A stretch of DNA of 64,000 bases, taken from Rhytidiadelphus loreus (Eukaryota > Streptophyta > Bryopsida > Hypnales > Hylocomiaceae). A model generated the notes under the pieces. The model ran no database searches. It worked only from the letters and a program-made list of their open reading frames with translations, and was not told the DNA's origin. The translations under genes and the position numbers were made by a program. Below, piece after piece: positions 10,428 through 22,597 of this stretch; position 1 is the stretch's first letter, and each line of letters begins with the position of its first letter. The stretch lies in contig OX344763.1 in the NCBI GenBank assembly GCA_947034895.1, forward strand, positions 80,309,093-80,373,092. The letters are read 5' to 3'.

Positions 10428-13400
10428 CTCTATAAGAAACCCGTTTTTTTTTTTACATTGGGCACTCAACGTAGTGTATCTAAGGTTGGACACACTATAG
10501 CCAAGGAGATGTCTGCGTGTCTTGAAAATGGTTTGTCATTTCCAACAGATCAGAGTGGATGTTGTAGCGGACAGGCCTAAATTTAGGTGATAACAACTTT
10601 TTGTTTCTACTGACATGGTTGCAAACAATAAGCATGTCCGCAGTAGTGTCTGTAAAAATCAGAGTTATTACGTCAACATTGTTGACCTTTTTTCATCGGC
10701 TTTAATATTAATTTCTTGTTTTTGTTTAATTAAAATGTTTGCCCACCATGAAAAAAAGGAGGGCTAAGTAGTGCCCGGTCTTGAAAAATTATAGACATGC
10801 TAATGTGGCAGATGACGTGGCAAGATCGAGGGAAATTTGTTGATGTGGCAAAAAATTTGCTAACGTGGCCCGGCCAAGTCAGCACATATTTTGAAGCATA
10901 TAACTTAATGAATTTCCTGTTCTTCTTGACGATATTTGCTGAGACATCATGATGCTTGTTCAAATGTCTTAGAGGACATATCAAAGTTAGTCTGGACGTC
11001 TATTGCGATGTCTTGACTTGCATGGGGAATTTTGTACAAACACTATCATGTTGACGTTCATGTTTTCAGTAACCTTCATATGTTTGCTCAGACATCGTGT
11101 CGCTTGTTCACCTATCGTAGAGGACATCTGCACGGTAGTAGAGACGTCTCTTGCAATGTCTTTGCATTCTTGGGGACTTCTAGGCAAGCACTACACTACT
11201 CAAGCTAATGTTGTTAGTAACATGTAAATGTCTTCAGATATGTCTGTTTCATTCCGACATCATTGTCATCCGGCACTGCACTCTTTCCTTTGCGTTGATG
11301 TGTTTTACTTGTCTACTGAAGAGTAAGGAAGTTGAACAGCAAACATGGGAGTACTTCCTTACAATGGCATTATCCATTCACATTACCTTGTACAATGTTT
11401 GCTTCTGAATGCATGACCATCTTATTCATTTGATTTGTATCCGACACTGACATAGTGAGCACTTGAAGCACCATCCCTCTAGACTCAATCAAGCAAATTG
11501 AATGAACGACATGCATTGTTCAATTTAGACAAACAAATTCAAATTGCTCATTCCCAGTACTAGACATTAATGTATCAAGATGCGTGCCCTTCCTACAAAA
11601 TCATTGTGAGAAAACAAAAGACTGCATGTAGTACATTGACAATGCACAGGGCAAGAAACGAATAACTGTTCCACGAGATGTACTAGAAGATGTGTCATGA
11701 TGTTCAAGAAAGTTGTGGAAAACTCCTTCTCTAGTAGATAAGTGGCCATGACCACATTGTGCATGACACTGTCCTTTTCAGTCATATTCACTTCTTTGTC
11801 ATAGAGCCTTTGAACACTCTACTGATTTTTATGATAGCTAATTGCACATTGTCATCTAAAATGTTTCGAACCGCCACCGGTAAAATCTACAGCAACACGC
11901 ATGCAATAGCATTAGTTAAGAGTTTGTCTTCATGTTCACGTAGACATTTCCTAATGCGCATGGACATTTTCAGAGATGTTCGGAACAATGTAAATGTGCG
12001 ACATTGTAGTGTTGTTAGTGATGTCCTAGACTGCATGTCCTATCCTTGCTGACACGCTTACAACAAACTATATATGATGTACTTAGAAATCTGTAATAAT
12101 TTGTGCTTTGAAGAAGGGCCTGAGGTACATGCAATTCTAAATAGACACTACGTTCCTTTTACAAAAAAAGACAGAGGTGATGGAGATACAAACATTGGAA
12201 GCACCACCTTCACCATGGACCCATACGTTCTTTCAATTGTGGAATTTGCCTAATTTAATACTATTGCAAATAAAATGAACATTTCTTAAGGGAGTTGATT
12301 TATGTGTCTCTTACTTGTTGCATGAGTACGTTGTAGTCATGTGTTTTCATGTACTGTAGTTTATCATTTTTCAAGCGTTTATGAATTGTACCAACGTAGT
12401 TTGTGGGGGTGCATATGTTGCACACTATGGCTATGAACTACACTCGCTCTTGTGCGGTGAGGATGTAAGGTGCATGTGGCATGTAAAAATCATCATTGTG
12501 TCGCCTTTGGCGCCTACAATCAAATTTCTTCACGGATTCCAAGTTCCTTGGCATCCACATGTTTGCCTGGCTATCATTTATTGAAAGCAACATCTTCAAA
12601 ATATTTTCGCATAAATTTTTCTTATAGTGCATGATGTCTAGCATGTGTCGCTCTAGGAGATACTACAAAAAGGAAGGTCAAACATGTTAGAAGTAGAAAA
12701 ATTCACATGCATGCCTTGCCTCACAAAATTTTGTGTTAAACAAAAAAATGCCTACAAAGACAGTGGATACAAATGTCATGTATGACAACAATGTCAGCAT
12801 AAACGTCCAAACGAATATTAGCACCAACATCAGCACCGCCTCCCTTCGTCTTTTGTCATGACTATGTTTTCAATATCCCATATTGTTTGTCATTCTTCCC
12901 ACCACCTTTCTAATATAAATATCTTGTCTTATTTCCTCCCTATATCACAATAAGATGCTTTTAAAGTATTTATTTTGATATAATTATTGATTATTGTATA
13001 CCATGTATGGTGTATTATTTTTGTATGTATGATGTATACATGTATTTTATATTATGTATATATTTTATAACATATATGATGTATGTATGTATTTTATATT
13101 ATGTATGGTGTGCATCCTTGCCGATGTTGTGTAAGGCATATTGTTCTCAAATATGACGCCTTGAATGTCTCGTGTAGATTCTATGTTCACGTCGAATCGC
13201 ATGTTTCCACTATCACCGTTGACGTCTCTACTGACTTGACTATTTTTTCTCTGACATTGAGAGAACACTACATGAAATGCTCGCGGAGACATCAGTGTGT
13301 CTAGATTACTTCTTCGCAATGCATGTAAAAACTTCTGCAACCAGTAGCGGATGTTCTATATGGTGCCAGCTGTTGTTTTCATACATACGCCTCATGTCAC

Positions 13401-13920
13401 AAACAACATCCATAGGGACAACACATAAATGTTGTATGTTGCATTAGGCTCAATAAAAACCAAAGTGGATGTCTCTCTTCATAGTGTACATGACGAGAAT
13501 GACAGCACGATGTCATTGCAGACATAGAATGTCTACTGAGATGTCTTCAAAGACATCCTAGAAGATGACATCACATCTGTGTGGTCATCATTCATGACAT
13601 AGTAGCATTCCTTCCAGACTTATTTTTGAGCCCCAAAACAATGCCACGTCAACATGCTATGTCACTTACAGGTAATGGATGAAGAAAAAATCTACTGCAC
13701 TCATGTGGCATGACAGATGGCACAATTTTAGAATCCCATTGACCAATGTTTTTTTGGACATTAGGCCGTGGACATGCGATGTCCGAGCAAATTTTTGATA
13801 TTTTTTCCATGTCTTAATGAACGTAAATTTTTGGATGTCTAACTAGACATGGACAAACATCACTCCAGTCATAAGCATGTAGAATTTGCATGTAAAAAAA
13901 AACATGGGTTTCTTATAGTA
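10428..13920. mobile_element. CACTA-superfamily DNA transposon, degenerate
   Basis: The ends are CTCTATAAGAAACCC on the left and, read inward from the right, TACTATAAGAAACCC. Both are one change from the CACTA consensus, and each is followed by a T-run and ACAT, giving about 30 bp of inverted terminal repeat. The element is flanked by a 3-bp direct repeat AAC (10,425-10,427 and 13,921-13,923), as expected for CACTA, and sits precisely inside one satellite unit. Subterminal zones at 10.9-11.3 and 13.2-13.9 kb are crowded with short GACATC/GATGTC words in both orientations, the usual transposase-binding layout. One tnp2-type exon is still recognisable at 12.3-12.7 kb. The remainder has no long coding frame, so the element is non-autonomous. 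Confidence 0.85.
12315..12662 (-). pseudogene. CACTA transposase (tnp2-type) exon remnant
   Basis: A 348-bp phase-0 exon bounded by an acceptor (TTTTGTAG before 12,662) and a donor (CAA|GTAAGA at 12,315/12,314). It contains the tnp2 signature ERHMLDIMHYKKNLCENIL, matching the plant pattern HNLDVMHIEKNVC, then NYVGTIHKRL and KTHDYNVLMQQ, also in the right order for Transposase_21-type proteins. One TAG at 12,435-12,437 interrupts it. No neighbouring transposase exon could be found, so the gene is a relic. Confidence 0.8.
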
Positions 13921-15255
13921 AACATTCATAAACATAAGAATTCAAAAAGAATATGCAGCAATTGCTCGTCACTTTGAATGACCTTGTACTACATGAAACT
14001 AAAAATTGAGGCAAGAACTTGCCCGGTACTTTAATGTCCCAAGAAATATTATGTCATGAAATTCATATAGGAATGGAGAAGCAAGTTGTACAAGTTGCAA
14101 TTCACATTCAAAAACTTAACATTTCAAAAAAATATGCAGCAGTTGGTGGTCACTTTCAATGTCCTTGTACTACTTGAAACTAAAAATTGAGGCAAGATCC
14201 TTGCCCCGTACTTTAATGTCCCAAGAAATATAGAGGCATAAATTCTCACAGGTAAATATGGGAAACATGTTGTATAGGGTGTAATTAACATTCATAAACA
14301 TAAGAATTCAAACAAGTATGCAGCAATTGTTGGTCACTTTGAATGACATTGTACTACTTGACACTAAAGATTAGGGCAACAACCTAGCCTAGTACTTTAA
14401 TGTCCCAAAAAATATAAAGTCATGAAATTCTCATAGAAAAATATGGGAAATATGTTGTGCAAGTTGCAATTAACATTCATAAACTTAAGAGTTCAAAAAA
14501 ATATGCAGCAATTGGTGGTTACAGACTTTGAATGACCTTGTACTATTTGAAACTAAGGATTGCGACAGGAACCTTGCCCGAAACTATAATGTCCCAAGAA
14601 ATATAAAAGCATGAAATTCATATAGAAAAGTATGGGAAACATGTTGTGAAAATTGCAAATAACATTTATAAACTTAAGAGTACAAAAAGATAAGCAACAA
14701 TTGGTGGTCACTTTGAATAACCTTGTACTACTTGAAACTAAAAATTGGGGCAAGATCCTTGTCCCGTACTTTAATGTCCCAAGAAATGTAGAGGCATAAT
14801 ATTCTCACAAGTAAATTTGGGAAAGATGTTGTCCAAGTTGAAATTAACATTCATAAACTTAAGAATTTAAACAAATATGCAACAATTGCTGGTCACTTTG
14901 AATGACCTTATACTACTTGAAACTAAAGATTGGGGCAACAACCTTGCTGGGTACTTTAATGTCCCAAAAAATATAAGGCATGAAATTCAAATAGAAAAAT
15001 ATGGGAAACATGATGTGCAAGTTGCAATTAACATTCATAATCTTCAGAATTCAAACAAATATGCAGCAATTGTTGGACACTTTGAATGACCTAGTACTAC
15101 TTGAAACTAAAGATTAGAGCAATAACCTTGCCCGGTAATTTAATGTCCCAAGAAATATAAAGGCATGAAATTCACATAGGAAAATATGGTAAAACAAGTT
15201 GTGCAAGTTGCAATTAACATTCATAAACTTAAGAATTCAATCAAATATGCAGCAA
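13921..15255 (+). repeat. Satellite block 2, forward orientation
   Basis: About seven copies of the 185-bp unit in the same orientation as block 1. It resumes exactly at the 3-bp duplication that flanks the CACTA element. Copies are diverged, and one has a short insertion ahead of CTTTGAATGACC (about 14,520). Confidence 0.9.
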
Positions 15256-15269
15256 TTGCTACATATTTG
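15242..15269. repeat. Head-to-head palindromic junction of the satellite
   Basis: CAAATATG (15,242-15,249) faces CATATTTG (15,262-15,269) around the perfect 10-bp palindrome AGCAATTGCT (15,251-15,260). Homology then extends outward on both sides through whole satellite units, forward to the left and inverted to the right. The centre is at 15,255/15,256. Confidence 0.9.
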
Positions 15270-16663
15270 TTTGAATTCTTAAGTTTATGAATGTTAATTG
15301 CAACTTGCACAACATGTTTCCCATATTTTCCTCTGTGGATTTCATACCTTTATATTTCTTCGGACATTAAAATACCGGGCAAGGTTATTACCCCAATCTT
15401 TAGTTTCAAGTAGTACAAGGTCATTCAAAGTGACTAACAATTGATGCATACTTGTTTGAACTCTAAACATTATGAATATTAATTGCAACTTGCACAACAT
15501 GTTTCCCATATTTTCCTATGTGAATTTCACGCCTTTATATTTTTTGGAGCATTATAATTCCGGGCAAGGTTCTTGCTCCAATCTTTAGTTTCAAGTAGTA
15601 CAAGGTGATTCAAAGTGACCAGCAATTGTTGTATAATTGTTTGAACTCTTAAGATTATTAATGTTGATTGCAACTTGCACAACATATCTCCCATGTTTCT
15701 CTATGTGAATTTTATGAGTTTATATTTATTGAGGCATTAAAGTACCGGGCAAGGTTGTTGCCCCAATCTTTAGTTTGAAGTAGTACAAGGTCTTTCAAAG
15801 TCTGTGACCAGCAATTGCTACATATTTTTATAAACTCTTAAGATTATGAATGTTAATTGCAACTTGCACAACCTATTTCATGTATTTTCCTGTGTGAATT
15901 TCATACCTTTATGTTTCTTCAGACAATAAAGTACTGGGTTAGATTGTTGCCCTCATCTTTAGTTTCAAGAAGTACAAGGTCATTGAAAGCGACAAGCAAT
16001 TGCTGCATATTTGTTTGAAGTCTTAAAATTATGAATGTTAATTGCAACTTGCAGAGGATGTTTCCCATATTTTTTCTATATGAATTGCATGACTTTATAT
16101 TTTTTGAGGCATTAAAGTACCGGGCAAGGTTGTTGCCCCATTTACAGTTCCAAGTAATACAATGTCATTAAAAGTGACCAACAGTTGCTGCATATTTGTT
16201 TGAATTCTTAAGATTATGAATGTTAATTGCAACTTGCACAACATGTTTCATGTATTTTCCTGTTTGAATTTTATGACTTTATGATTCTTGAGACAATAAA
16301 GTACCGGGCAAGATTGTTGCGTCATTTTTAGTTTCAAGTAGTAAAAGGTCATTCAAAGTGACCAACAATTGCTGCATAATTTTTAGAACTCTTAAGTTTA
16401 TGAATGTTAATTGTAAACTACAAAACATGTTTCCCATATTTTCCTCTGTGAATTTCATGCCTTTATATTTCTTGGGACATTATAGTTTTGGGCAAGGTTC
16501 CTACCGCAATCTATAGTTTCAAATAGTACAAGGTCATTTACAATCTGTGACCAGCAATTGCTGCATATTTGTTTGAACTCTTAAGATTATGAATGTTAAT
16601 TGCAACTTGCACAAAAAGTTTTGCATATTTTTCTATGTGAATTGCATGACTTTATATTTTTTG
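15256..16663 (-). repeat. Satellite block 3, inverted orientation
   Basis: Seven to eight copies of the same unit reading in reverse complement (for example AATGTTAATTGCAACTTGCA and AAAGTACCGGGCAAGG on the plus strand). It ends at TTTTTTG where the 4.5 kb element is inserted. Confidence 0.9.
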
Positions 16664-17154
16664 TGGAAGTATGCAACATCTAGAAAAAGAGAAAAAAATA
16701 GATAATAGTAGCTATATAGAGTAGAAATTTTCAAATTTTCCGTAATAGGTAGGGAATAGGAAAGCCAGAACTAGAATTAGAAAATAGAGCCTTTACAGAA
16801 ATCCTTAAACTATAATTAGGGTTACAGTTGGATCCGGAAACCCTAATCGAAAATCCTAACCCTAATCCGGAAACCGGAAACTTCCGGCCAAGTAGGCCCT
16901 AGAACCTAGTCCGGCTAGAAAACTTACGGGAACGCCGACAGCGAAAACTACTTAACCCCCGCTGCCTCCATCATTCTTCCTCTTCCTCCTGCGGGATTAT
17001 CGCGTGGCGCTTAGTGAGTGAAAGTGTAGTGAGATAGGGACGCGTTAGGGAGAGAAAGGGAGGCTGGTGCCGATCGCACCGGAAAGTAGGACAGAACTGA
17101 CAACGAAAGATTAGCGAAAGGTTAGCGGAAGTAAGTCGGAAGTGAGGACGGAAT

Positions 17155-19157
17155 ATGTCAGTAGTTATGGCAGGGCCTAGTAAGCAGCGGAAGTCAGGGA
17201 TTACCGCCCGGATGATCAGTCCGGAAATCCCTGAGAATCCGGAACACCACCGGCAATTGGAGGACGACTTGACGGATATGGGGTGCCTTGGTCTCCTAAA
17301 GAGACCTTGAAACATCCGGAGCGAGGATATGATAGATGAAATAGTATACGGTGCTCCCAACCAGTACCATCTCACCGTCAGGGGTCGTCCAAAGTCTTGG
17401 ACAGTAGAAATGTGGGCGGGAGTCTACTTCGCGTCCACTAGAGGATCCGGATGGGCCGGACAAATGGATAAGTTTGCGGCGGATAGGTTTCGGAACCCAA
17501 CCGACCCAAAAGAAGGTTACGCGGCGACTAACTGCTGGAACCCTAGAGATCAGAGTCTACTAGAGTTCCTCAGTCCGATCCTGTATCCGGAAAAGCCTAG
17601 CCGGATTACAGTCACCTTGGCAAATACGATTTTTGGAGCCTTAGGGGAAAGAGGAAAACCGGCCTCTAGACTAGTTAGCTAGGGGCTCATTATCCACTCC
17701 ATTGTAGAGAAACTTTCCGGAAACCTGGTGGGGAAGAAGTCGAGCCCCATCAGCCCGTACCTCCTCCACTTATATCACAAGCAGGAGGTACTTAGTGATC
17801 CGGAAGACATCATCTACCGGCAAGGGGATAGCCTGCTAAGGTACGGTCTTCCCTCGGATCCGGATCCGACAAAAGATGAACCAGAAGAGGAAGAGAAGCC
17901 GAAATCGGAGCACGACTCACCGGATAAGCACGACTCCCGCCGGAAGAGTACGAATCCGGATGCACGGGGGAAGAGCCACCTTCCGGATCCTGTTCCATTC
18001 CGGAACATTGAGCTGGACCAAGACGTATTCGAGGCCATGATCGCTTGGTTACGGAATCAGAAGGCAACAAACGAACGGATGGCAACACTGATCCGGAGCG
18101 TCTGCGCGACATTGAGGGTAGCGGACGAGACAGAGATTGTCGAAGCGATCAATAGCAGACCGGATCCAGAGATGGTCCGTTTACTGGAGGGCAGGATCTG
18201 GAGTTTGGAGGCCGAGCGGGATCATCTCCAAAATCGCGCGACTTGGGCGGAAGGGGAGATGAACACTTCCAACAAACGGGCGATGGATGCAATGGAGCTT
18301 GTCCGGAAACTGAGGGACCTCATCGACCCGCCGGCGGATGTCATCACCAGATCCGCACTCTGGAACAACCAGATGAGCCGGGAAGGCCACATCACCGGAA
18401 TCAAAGTTGTCAAGATCTTGGTAGACTTCGAAGTACGGATCGCGCTGAAGGAGATGCGCCAGTTGGTGGGCCACTTCGATCCGCTCATGGGATTAGACGC
18501 CTCCATATTTCCGGAAATTCCTGGAGGCGAGTTCACGGAGGCGACTCAGCTCAACTTTGGAATGCGGACGTCGACCTAGCCAGTACCCGCACCCGGAAGG
18601 ACCTCGGTGCAGAGGGAGATCACGAATGGGAGGAAGATTCCGGATCCGGTCCTGACTCCACGGACCACTTCGGTAAATCTCTTCCCACCTCTTTCAGTTT
18701 CTTCTGCAGAAGTTACGGCAGCAATGGAGATTCCGGGTGGGATTCAGAACCCGGCTAGGACCCACCGGAGGAGTTCACACACATGCAGCAACGTACACCT
18801 CCCCGGCCTCCTCCTCCGACCCCTACGGAGTTCATGGACCTAACAAAGAAGAAGGCCTCCAGGCGGAAGATTCCCAGTGATCCGGAAGAGGTCCTGGAAT
18901 CAGAAGAGGAAGAAGTGGAAACCAACTCCACTTCTGGATCGAAGTACGCGGAGACGGATCCGGGTCCGCCAAAGACACAATCCGCGACAAAGACCACACT
19001 GACGAAGCAGATCCATCAAAAATCGGCAACTCGGATTTCAAAGGGCGGAACATCATCCAAGAAGGCCCGGAAGGGCAGGTTACTTATTAATGCAGTTGAT
19101 TTATTAGTTTGGGTATTTTGTTTCAAGCGCGGGGTTTTGGGATGTGGGACCCGCTGA
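17155..19157 (+). pseudogene. Decayed transposon protein with acidic linker and coiled-coil, gag-like position
   Basis: ATG at 17,155. The frame is continuous through TGA 17,308, TAG 17,680 and TAG 18,577, then a frame change at about 18,70x-18,78x leads into the last segment, ending at 19,157. An N-terminal globular part (about residues 50-220) contains YGAPNQYHLTVRGRPKSW and VTLANTIFGALGERGKP, then SPISPYLLHLYH. Next comes an acidic linker (DEPEEEEKPKSE), then a helical heptad-like part (LLEGRIWSLEAERDHLQNRA), then a Pro- and Lys-rich tail (RTPPRPPPPTPTEFMDLTKK). The layout recalls plant mobile-domain or gag-like proteins, but I see no zinc knuckle, protease, reverse transcriptase or integrase. 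Function is unknown. Confidence 0.6.
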
Positions 19158-19510
19158 TCTGGAATTTTAGGAAGTTCCGGAATTCTAGGAGTTAACGGCT
19201 TTCCGCTTTTTTCGGAACAGTCACTTGGCCGTTGGCCGGGTTTTCAGCTGGCCATTGGTCGCGTTTTTCTTTGGACCGTTTTGGTCGTGTTGTTTTGTTT
19301 TTTAAGGACAAGCCGGCTTGTGGCCTGTCATTCCTTTCCTGTCATTTAATCTAAGCACCCAAGAGAACACTTTGGGAATCATTATCTTGCGTATCACGTC
19401 TTGGTACTTGTGTGTGGGTGTGTACGGAAGAGTGTGTAAAGAAGGAGTCCGGATTGGTTGGTATCTGGATCCAGCTAAAGATGTTCTGCGGAATAGTTTA
19501 GATTGAACTT

Positions 19511-19950
19511 GAGGAGCTGCGCACGGTGCCTTTAAATTGCTAGAACGGTGATCCGGTGGGATCCGGTAGTGGTCAGGGAGCTAGTCCGGAACTCGAGAAT
19601 AGTTCTATGAGGAAGTGAGCAACCGCCAAGTGGAACATTCCCAAACCATCGGAAGGTCTGCCAACCTCAAGAACGGTCGATAGCTAGGAAGTAAGTCCTT
19701 TAGTTTTGGAATCCAACTATCCGCAATTATTTTGCGGTTGAGTCCAGTTTACAAGTGAGGAGCTGTGCGTGGTACCTTTAAATTGTTGGAACGGTGATCC
19801 GGTGGGATCCGGTAGAGGTCAGGGAGCTAGTCCGGAACTCAAGAGTAGTTCCGTGCGGAAGTCGGCAACCGCCAAGTGGAATATTCCCAAACCACAGGAA
19901 GGTCTGCCAACCCCAGGAGTAGGCGAAAACTTGATCCGGAAAATAGCTAA
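19511..19950. repeat. 246-bp tandem duplication in the 4.5 kb element
   Basis: The segment starting GAGGAGCTGCGCACGG at 19,511 recurs at 19,757 (GAGGAGCTGTGCGTGG) with about 90 percent identity by eye, including CGGTGATCCGGTGGGATCCG and AACCGCCAAGTGGAA. The second copy runs up to the MITE insertion. Confidence 0.85.
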
Positions 19951-19951
19951 G

Positions 19952-20673
19952 GGGTGATTGCAAGAAAGACCGGTCCTATTTGGCGTCACAAATTGAAGTG
20001 ACTAAGTTGCCATCATAACTTTTGGAAAATGAAGCCGATGGACTTGAAATTTTTATTGAAGATGGCTAACTGAGAAATCATGAGATTCATTATTTTTCAT
20101 AAATTTTGAAAAATAATTTTATAATTAAATGTCAATTTAGCTAATTTGTCACACTTTGCAGTTTAGGGGTTTTTAGTACTGTGGAGCATCCAAAAATTAT
20201 GATGTTCACTTGAATTTTTTGTGGGCTATTCCCACACTAGATGAGCATGTGCCCACCAAAGGGCATTCAAAAAAACACAATTTTTTGTCCTCAACATGCA
20301 TGCAAATAGGGGTCCCTTGTGCATAGCACTCCAAACATTTATGATGGTTCCAACTTCTAGTTTTTGGTGAAATGTAATCACTATCAAGTCTTTATAAATG
20401 GCCAATTTTTAGTTTTTTTTTATTCATGTTTTTCTAATTTTTATTAATTTATACTTAGTTTTATCTACTTTCTGTGACAAACTGTCATTTTTTTTAAGTA
20501 GTACTGTTTCAGTATTATAAAGTACTCAAAAGTATTATTGGCCATTGATTTTCCAGATCAACGGTTGAGATTGCTCCATTTGTAGTACTCCTAGTACTCC
20601 TAGTACTCGGCAGAAAAAACGCAGTTTTTGACCAAACGCTACCAAAATCGTTCGATCTTTCTTGCAGTCACCC
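19952..20673. mobile_element. 722-bp MITE, GGGTGA terminal repeats
   Basis: Left end GGGTGATTGCAAGAAAGA; right end read inward GGGTGACTGCAAGAAAGA (one mismatch in 18). Flanked by TAAG on both sides (19,948-19,951 and 20,674-20,677), or TAA if three bases are duplicated, which would suit PIF/Harbinger. AT-rich and non-coding, with clustered AGTACT words at 20.5-20.62 kb. It is inserted in the 4.5 kb element and so is younger than it. Confidence 0.85.
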
Positions 20674-21154
20674 TAAGTGTCGTTGTAGTAAGGGCGGATG
20701 AGGGTATATCTTTGAGTGACCTACCTACCGGGTGGCCACCCGGAAAGTTGTGAGAGTGACCATCCTTCCTCCTTACCGGACTGAGAACTTTGAGGACGGA
20801 TGTGTGTTTGATGTTTAGGAGTTGATACGTGTGGTACTTGAGTGGTAATGTTCCCTACCCCTCGGAAAGAGCAAGTGAGGATAAAACAGAGGTACCAAAA
20901 ACCGGTGTGACGGATAGTGGAAATAGAAATCCAGATCAAGGCGGATCCGGATTTGATTCCGGAAGGCAGTATCTCCGGAACTTGGTGTTTGTGTTGTGCC
21001 GAATCATATAGCGGATTGTCATTTCCGTTTAGATCCATAGTTCCGGAAACATATCTATTGCGACAACATCTGGGATTCCCTAGGACGATAACTTGTGTCA
21101 TCTTAACGCTTTTGTGGTGTTAAAGATACCTACGCCTAGACTGCGCGTGCGACA

Positions 21155-22284
21155 TTTTTTGAGGCATTAAAGTACCGTGCAAGGTTGTTGCCCATTTTTA
21201 GTTTCAAGAAGTGCAAGGTCATTCAAAGTGACTAGCAAATTCTGCATGTTTGTTTGAATTCTTAAGATTATGAATGTTAATTGCAACTTGCACGACATGT
21301 TTTCCAAATTTTTCTATGTGAATTTTATGACTTTATATTTATTGGGACATTAAATTACCGGGCAAGGTTCTTGCTCCAATCTTGGTTTCAAGTAGTACAA
21401 GGTCATTCAAAGTGACCACCAATTGTTGCATACTTTTTAGAACTCTTAAAATTATGAATGTTAATTGCAAACTGCACAACATGTGTCCGATATTTCTCTA
21501 TGTGAATTTCATGACTTTATATTTTTTGGGGCCTTAAAGTACCGTCAAGGTTGTTGCCGTAATCTTTAGTTTCAAATAGTACAAGGTCATCCAAAGTGAC
21601 TAGCAATTGCTACATATTTTTTTAAATTCTTAAGTTTATGAATGTTAATTGCAACTTCTATAACATGTTTCCCATATTCTTCTATGTGAATATCATGCCT
21701 TTATATATCTTGGGACATTAAAGTACCGAACAAGGTTCTTGTCCCATTTTTAGTTTCAAGAAGTACAAGGTCATTCAATATGACCAGCAATTTCTGCATA
21801 TTTGTTTGAATTCATAAGAATATGAATATTAATTGCAACTTATACAACATGTTTCTCATATTCTTCTATGTGAATATCATGCCTTTATAATTCTTAGGAC
21901 ATTAAAGTACCGGGCAAGGTTCTTGCATCAATTTTTAGTTTCAATTAATACAAGGTCATTCAATGTGACCTGCAATTGCTGCATTTTTTCTTTAATTCTT
22001 AAGTTTGTGAATGTTAATTGCAACTTGCTTAACATGTTTCCCATATTTCTTTGTGTGAATTTCATGCCTTTATATTTCTTTGGACACTAAAGTATTGGGC
22101 AAGGTTCTTGCCCCATTTTTAGTTTCAAAAAGTACAAGGTCATTCAAAGTGACCAGCAATTGCTGCATATTTTATTAAACTCTTAAATTTATGAATGTTA
22201 ATTGCAACTTGCACAACATGTTTCTCATATTCTTCTATGTGAATATCATGCCTTTATATTTCTTGGGACATTAAAGTACTAGGC
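21155..22284 (-). repeat. Satellite block 4, inverted orientation
   Basis: Continuation of block 3 after the 4.5 kb insertion: about six units on the reverse strand, up to the small MITE at 22,285. Confidence 0.9.
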
Positions 22285-22597
22285 ATTAGAGGAGTTTTCG
22301 GACCCTTGGAGGGCCGTTTCAAGCAGCTGCGGGGGAACTGTCCCCTTGCAGTTTTCGGGGAACGGCTGTTCCCGATAAAAAAAATTCAAAAAAATTTCAA
22401 AAAGAAAAAGAACTTTTATTCTTGAAATGCAAAAAAAAACAGAAAAAAAAAATTTCGTTTTTTTTTGAAAAAAAAAATTATTTTTTTCCGACGTGGAAGT
22501 CGCCATTCCACGTCTGCAAGCTGCAGTGGCCCCCTGCGAACCAGTTCCCACAGTCTGGGAACTCACAGCCCTCCAGGGGGCTGAAATCTCCTCTAAT
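22285..22597. mobile_element. 313-bp MITE with A/T-tract core
   Basis: The ends ATTAGAGGAG and CTCCTCTAAT are inverted, and the similarity continues inward for about 30 bp (CCTTGGAGGGCCG against CCCTGGAGGGCTG). It splits a satellite unit at GGC|..|GCAAGG, leaving a 2-3 bp duplication (GC or GCA). The interior holds long A and T runs (about 22,374-22,490) able to fold back. No coding content. Superfamily unclear. Confidence 0.8.

Larger units (their letters stand above)
16664..21154 (+). mobile_element. 4.5 kb element inserted in the satellite, class unresolved
   Basis: Satellite sequence stops at ATTTTTTG (16,656-16,663) and resumes at ATTTTTTG (21,154-21,161), a 7-8 bp direct repeat, so this block is an insertion. 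It begins TGGAAGT and ends GACA (TG..CA if the duplication is 7 bp), suggesting a retroelement, but I find no pair of long terminal repeats. It is more GC-rich than its surroundings and unusually full of the word TCCGGA/CCGGAA. It encodes a decayed protein (17.16-19.16 kb) and carries a 246-bp duplication and a nested MITE. It could be a gag-only or non-autonomous retroelement. Confidence 0.65.

Noticed and set aside
16664..21154. A standard LTR retrotransposon.
   Set aside because: Although it starts TG and ends CA with a short duplication, no direct terminal repeats, primer-binding site, or reverse transcriptase could be seen.
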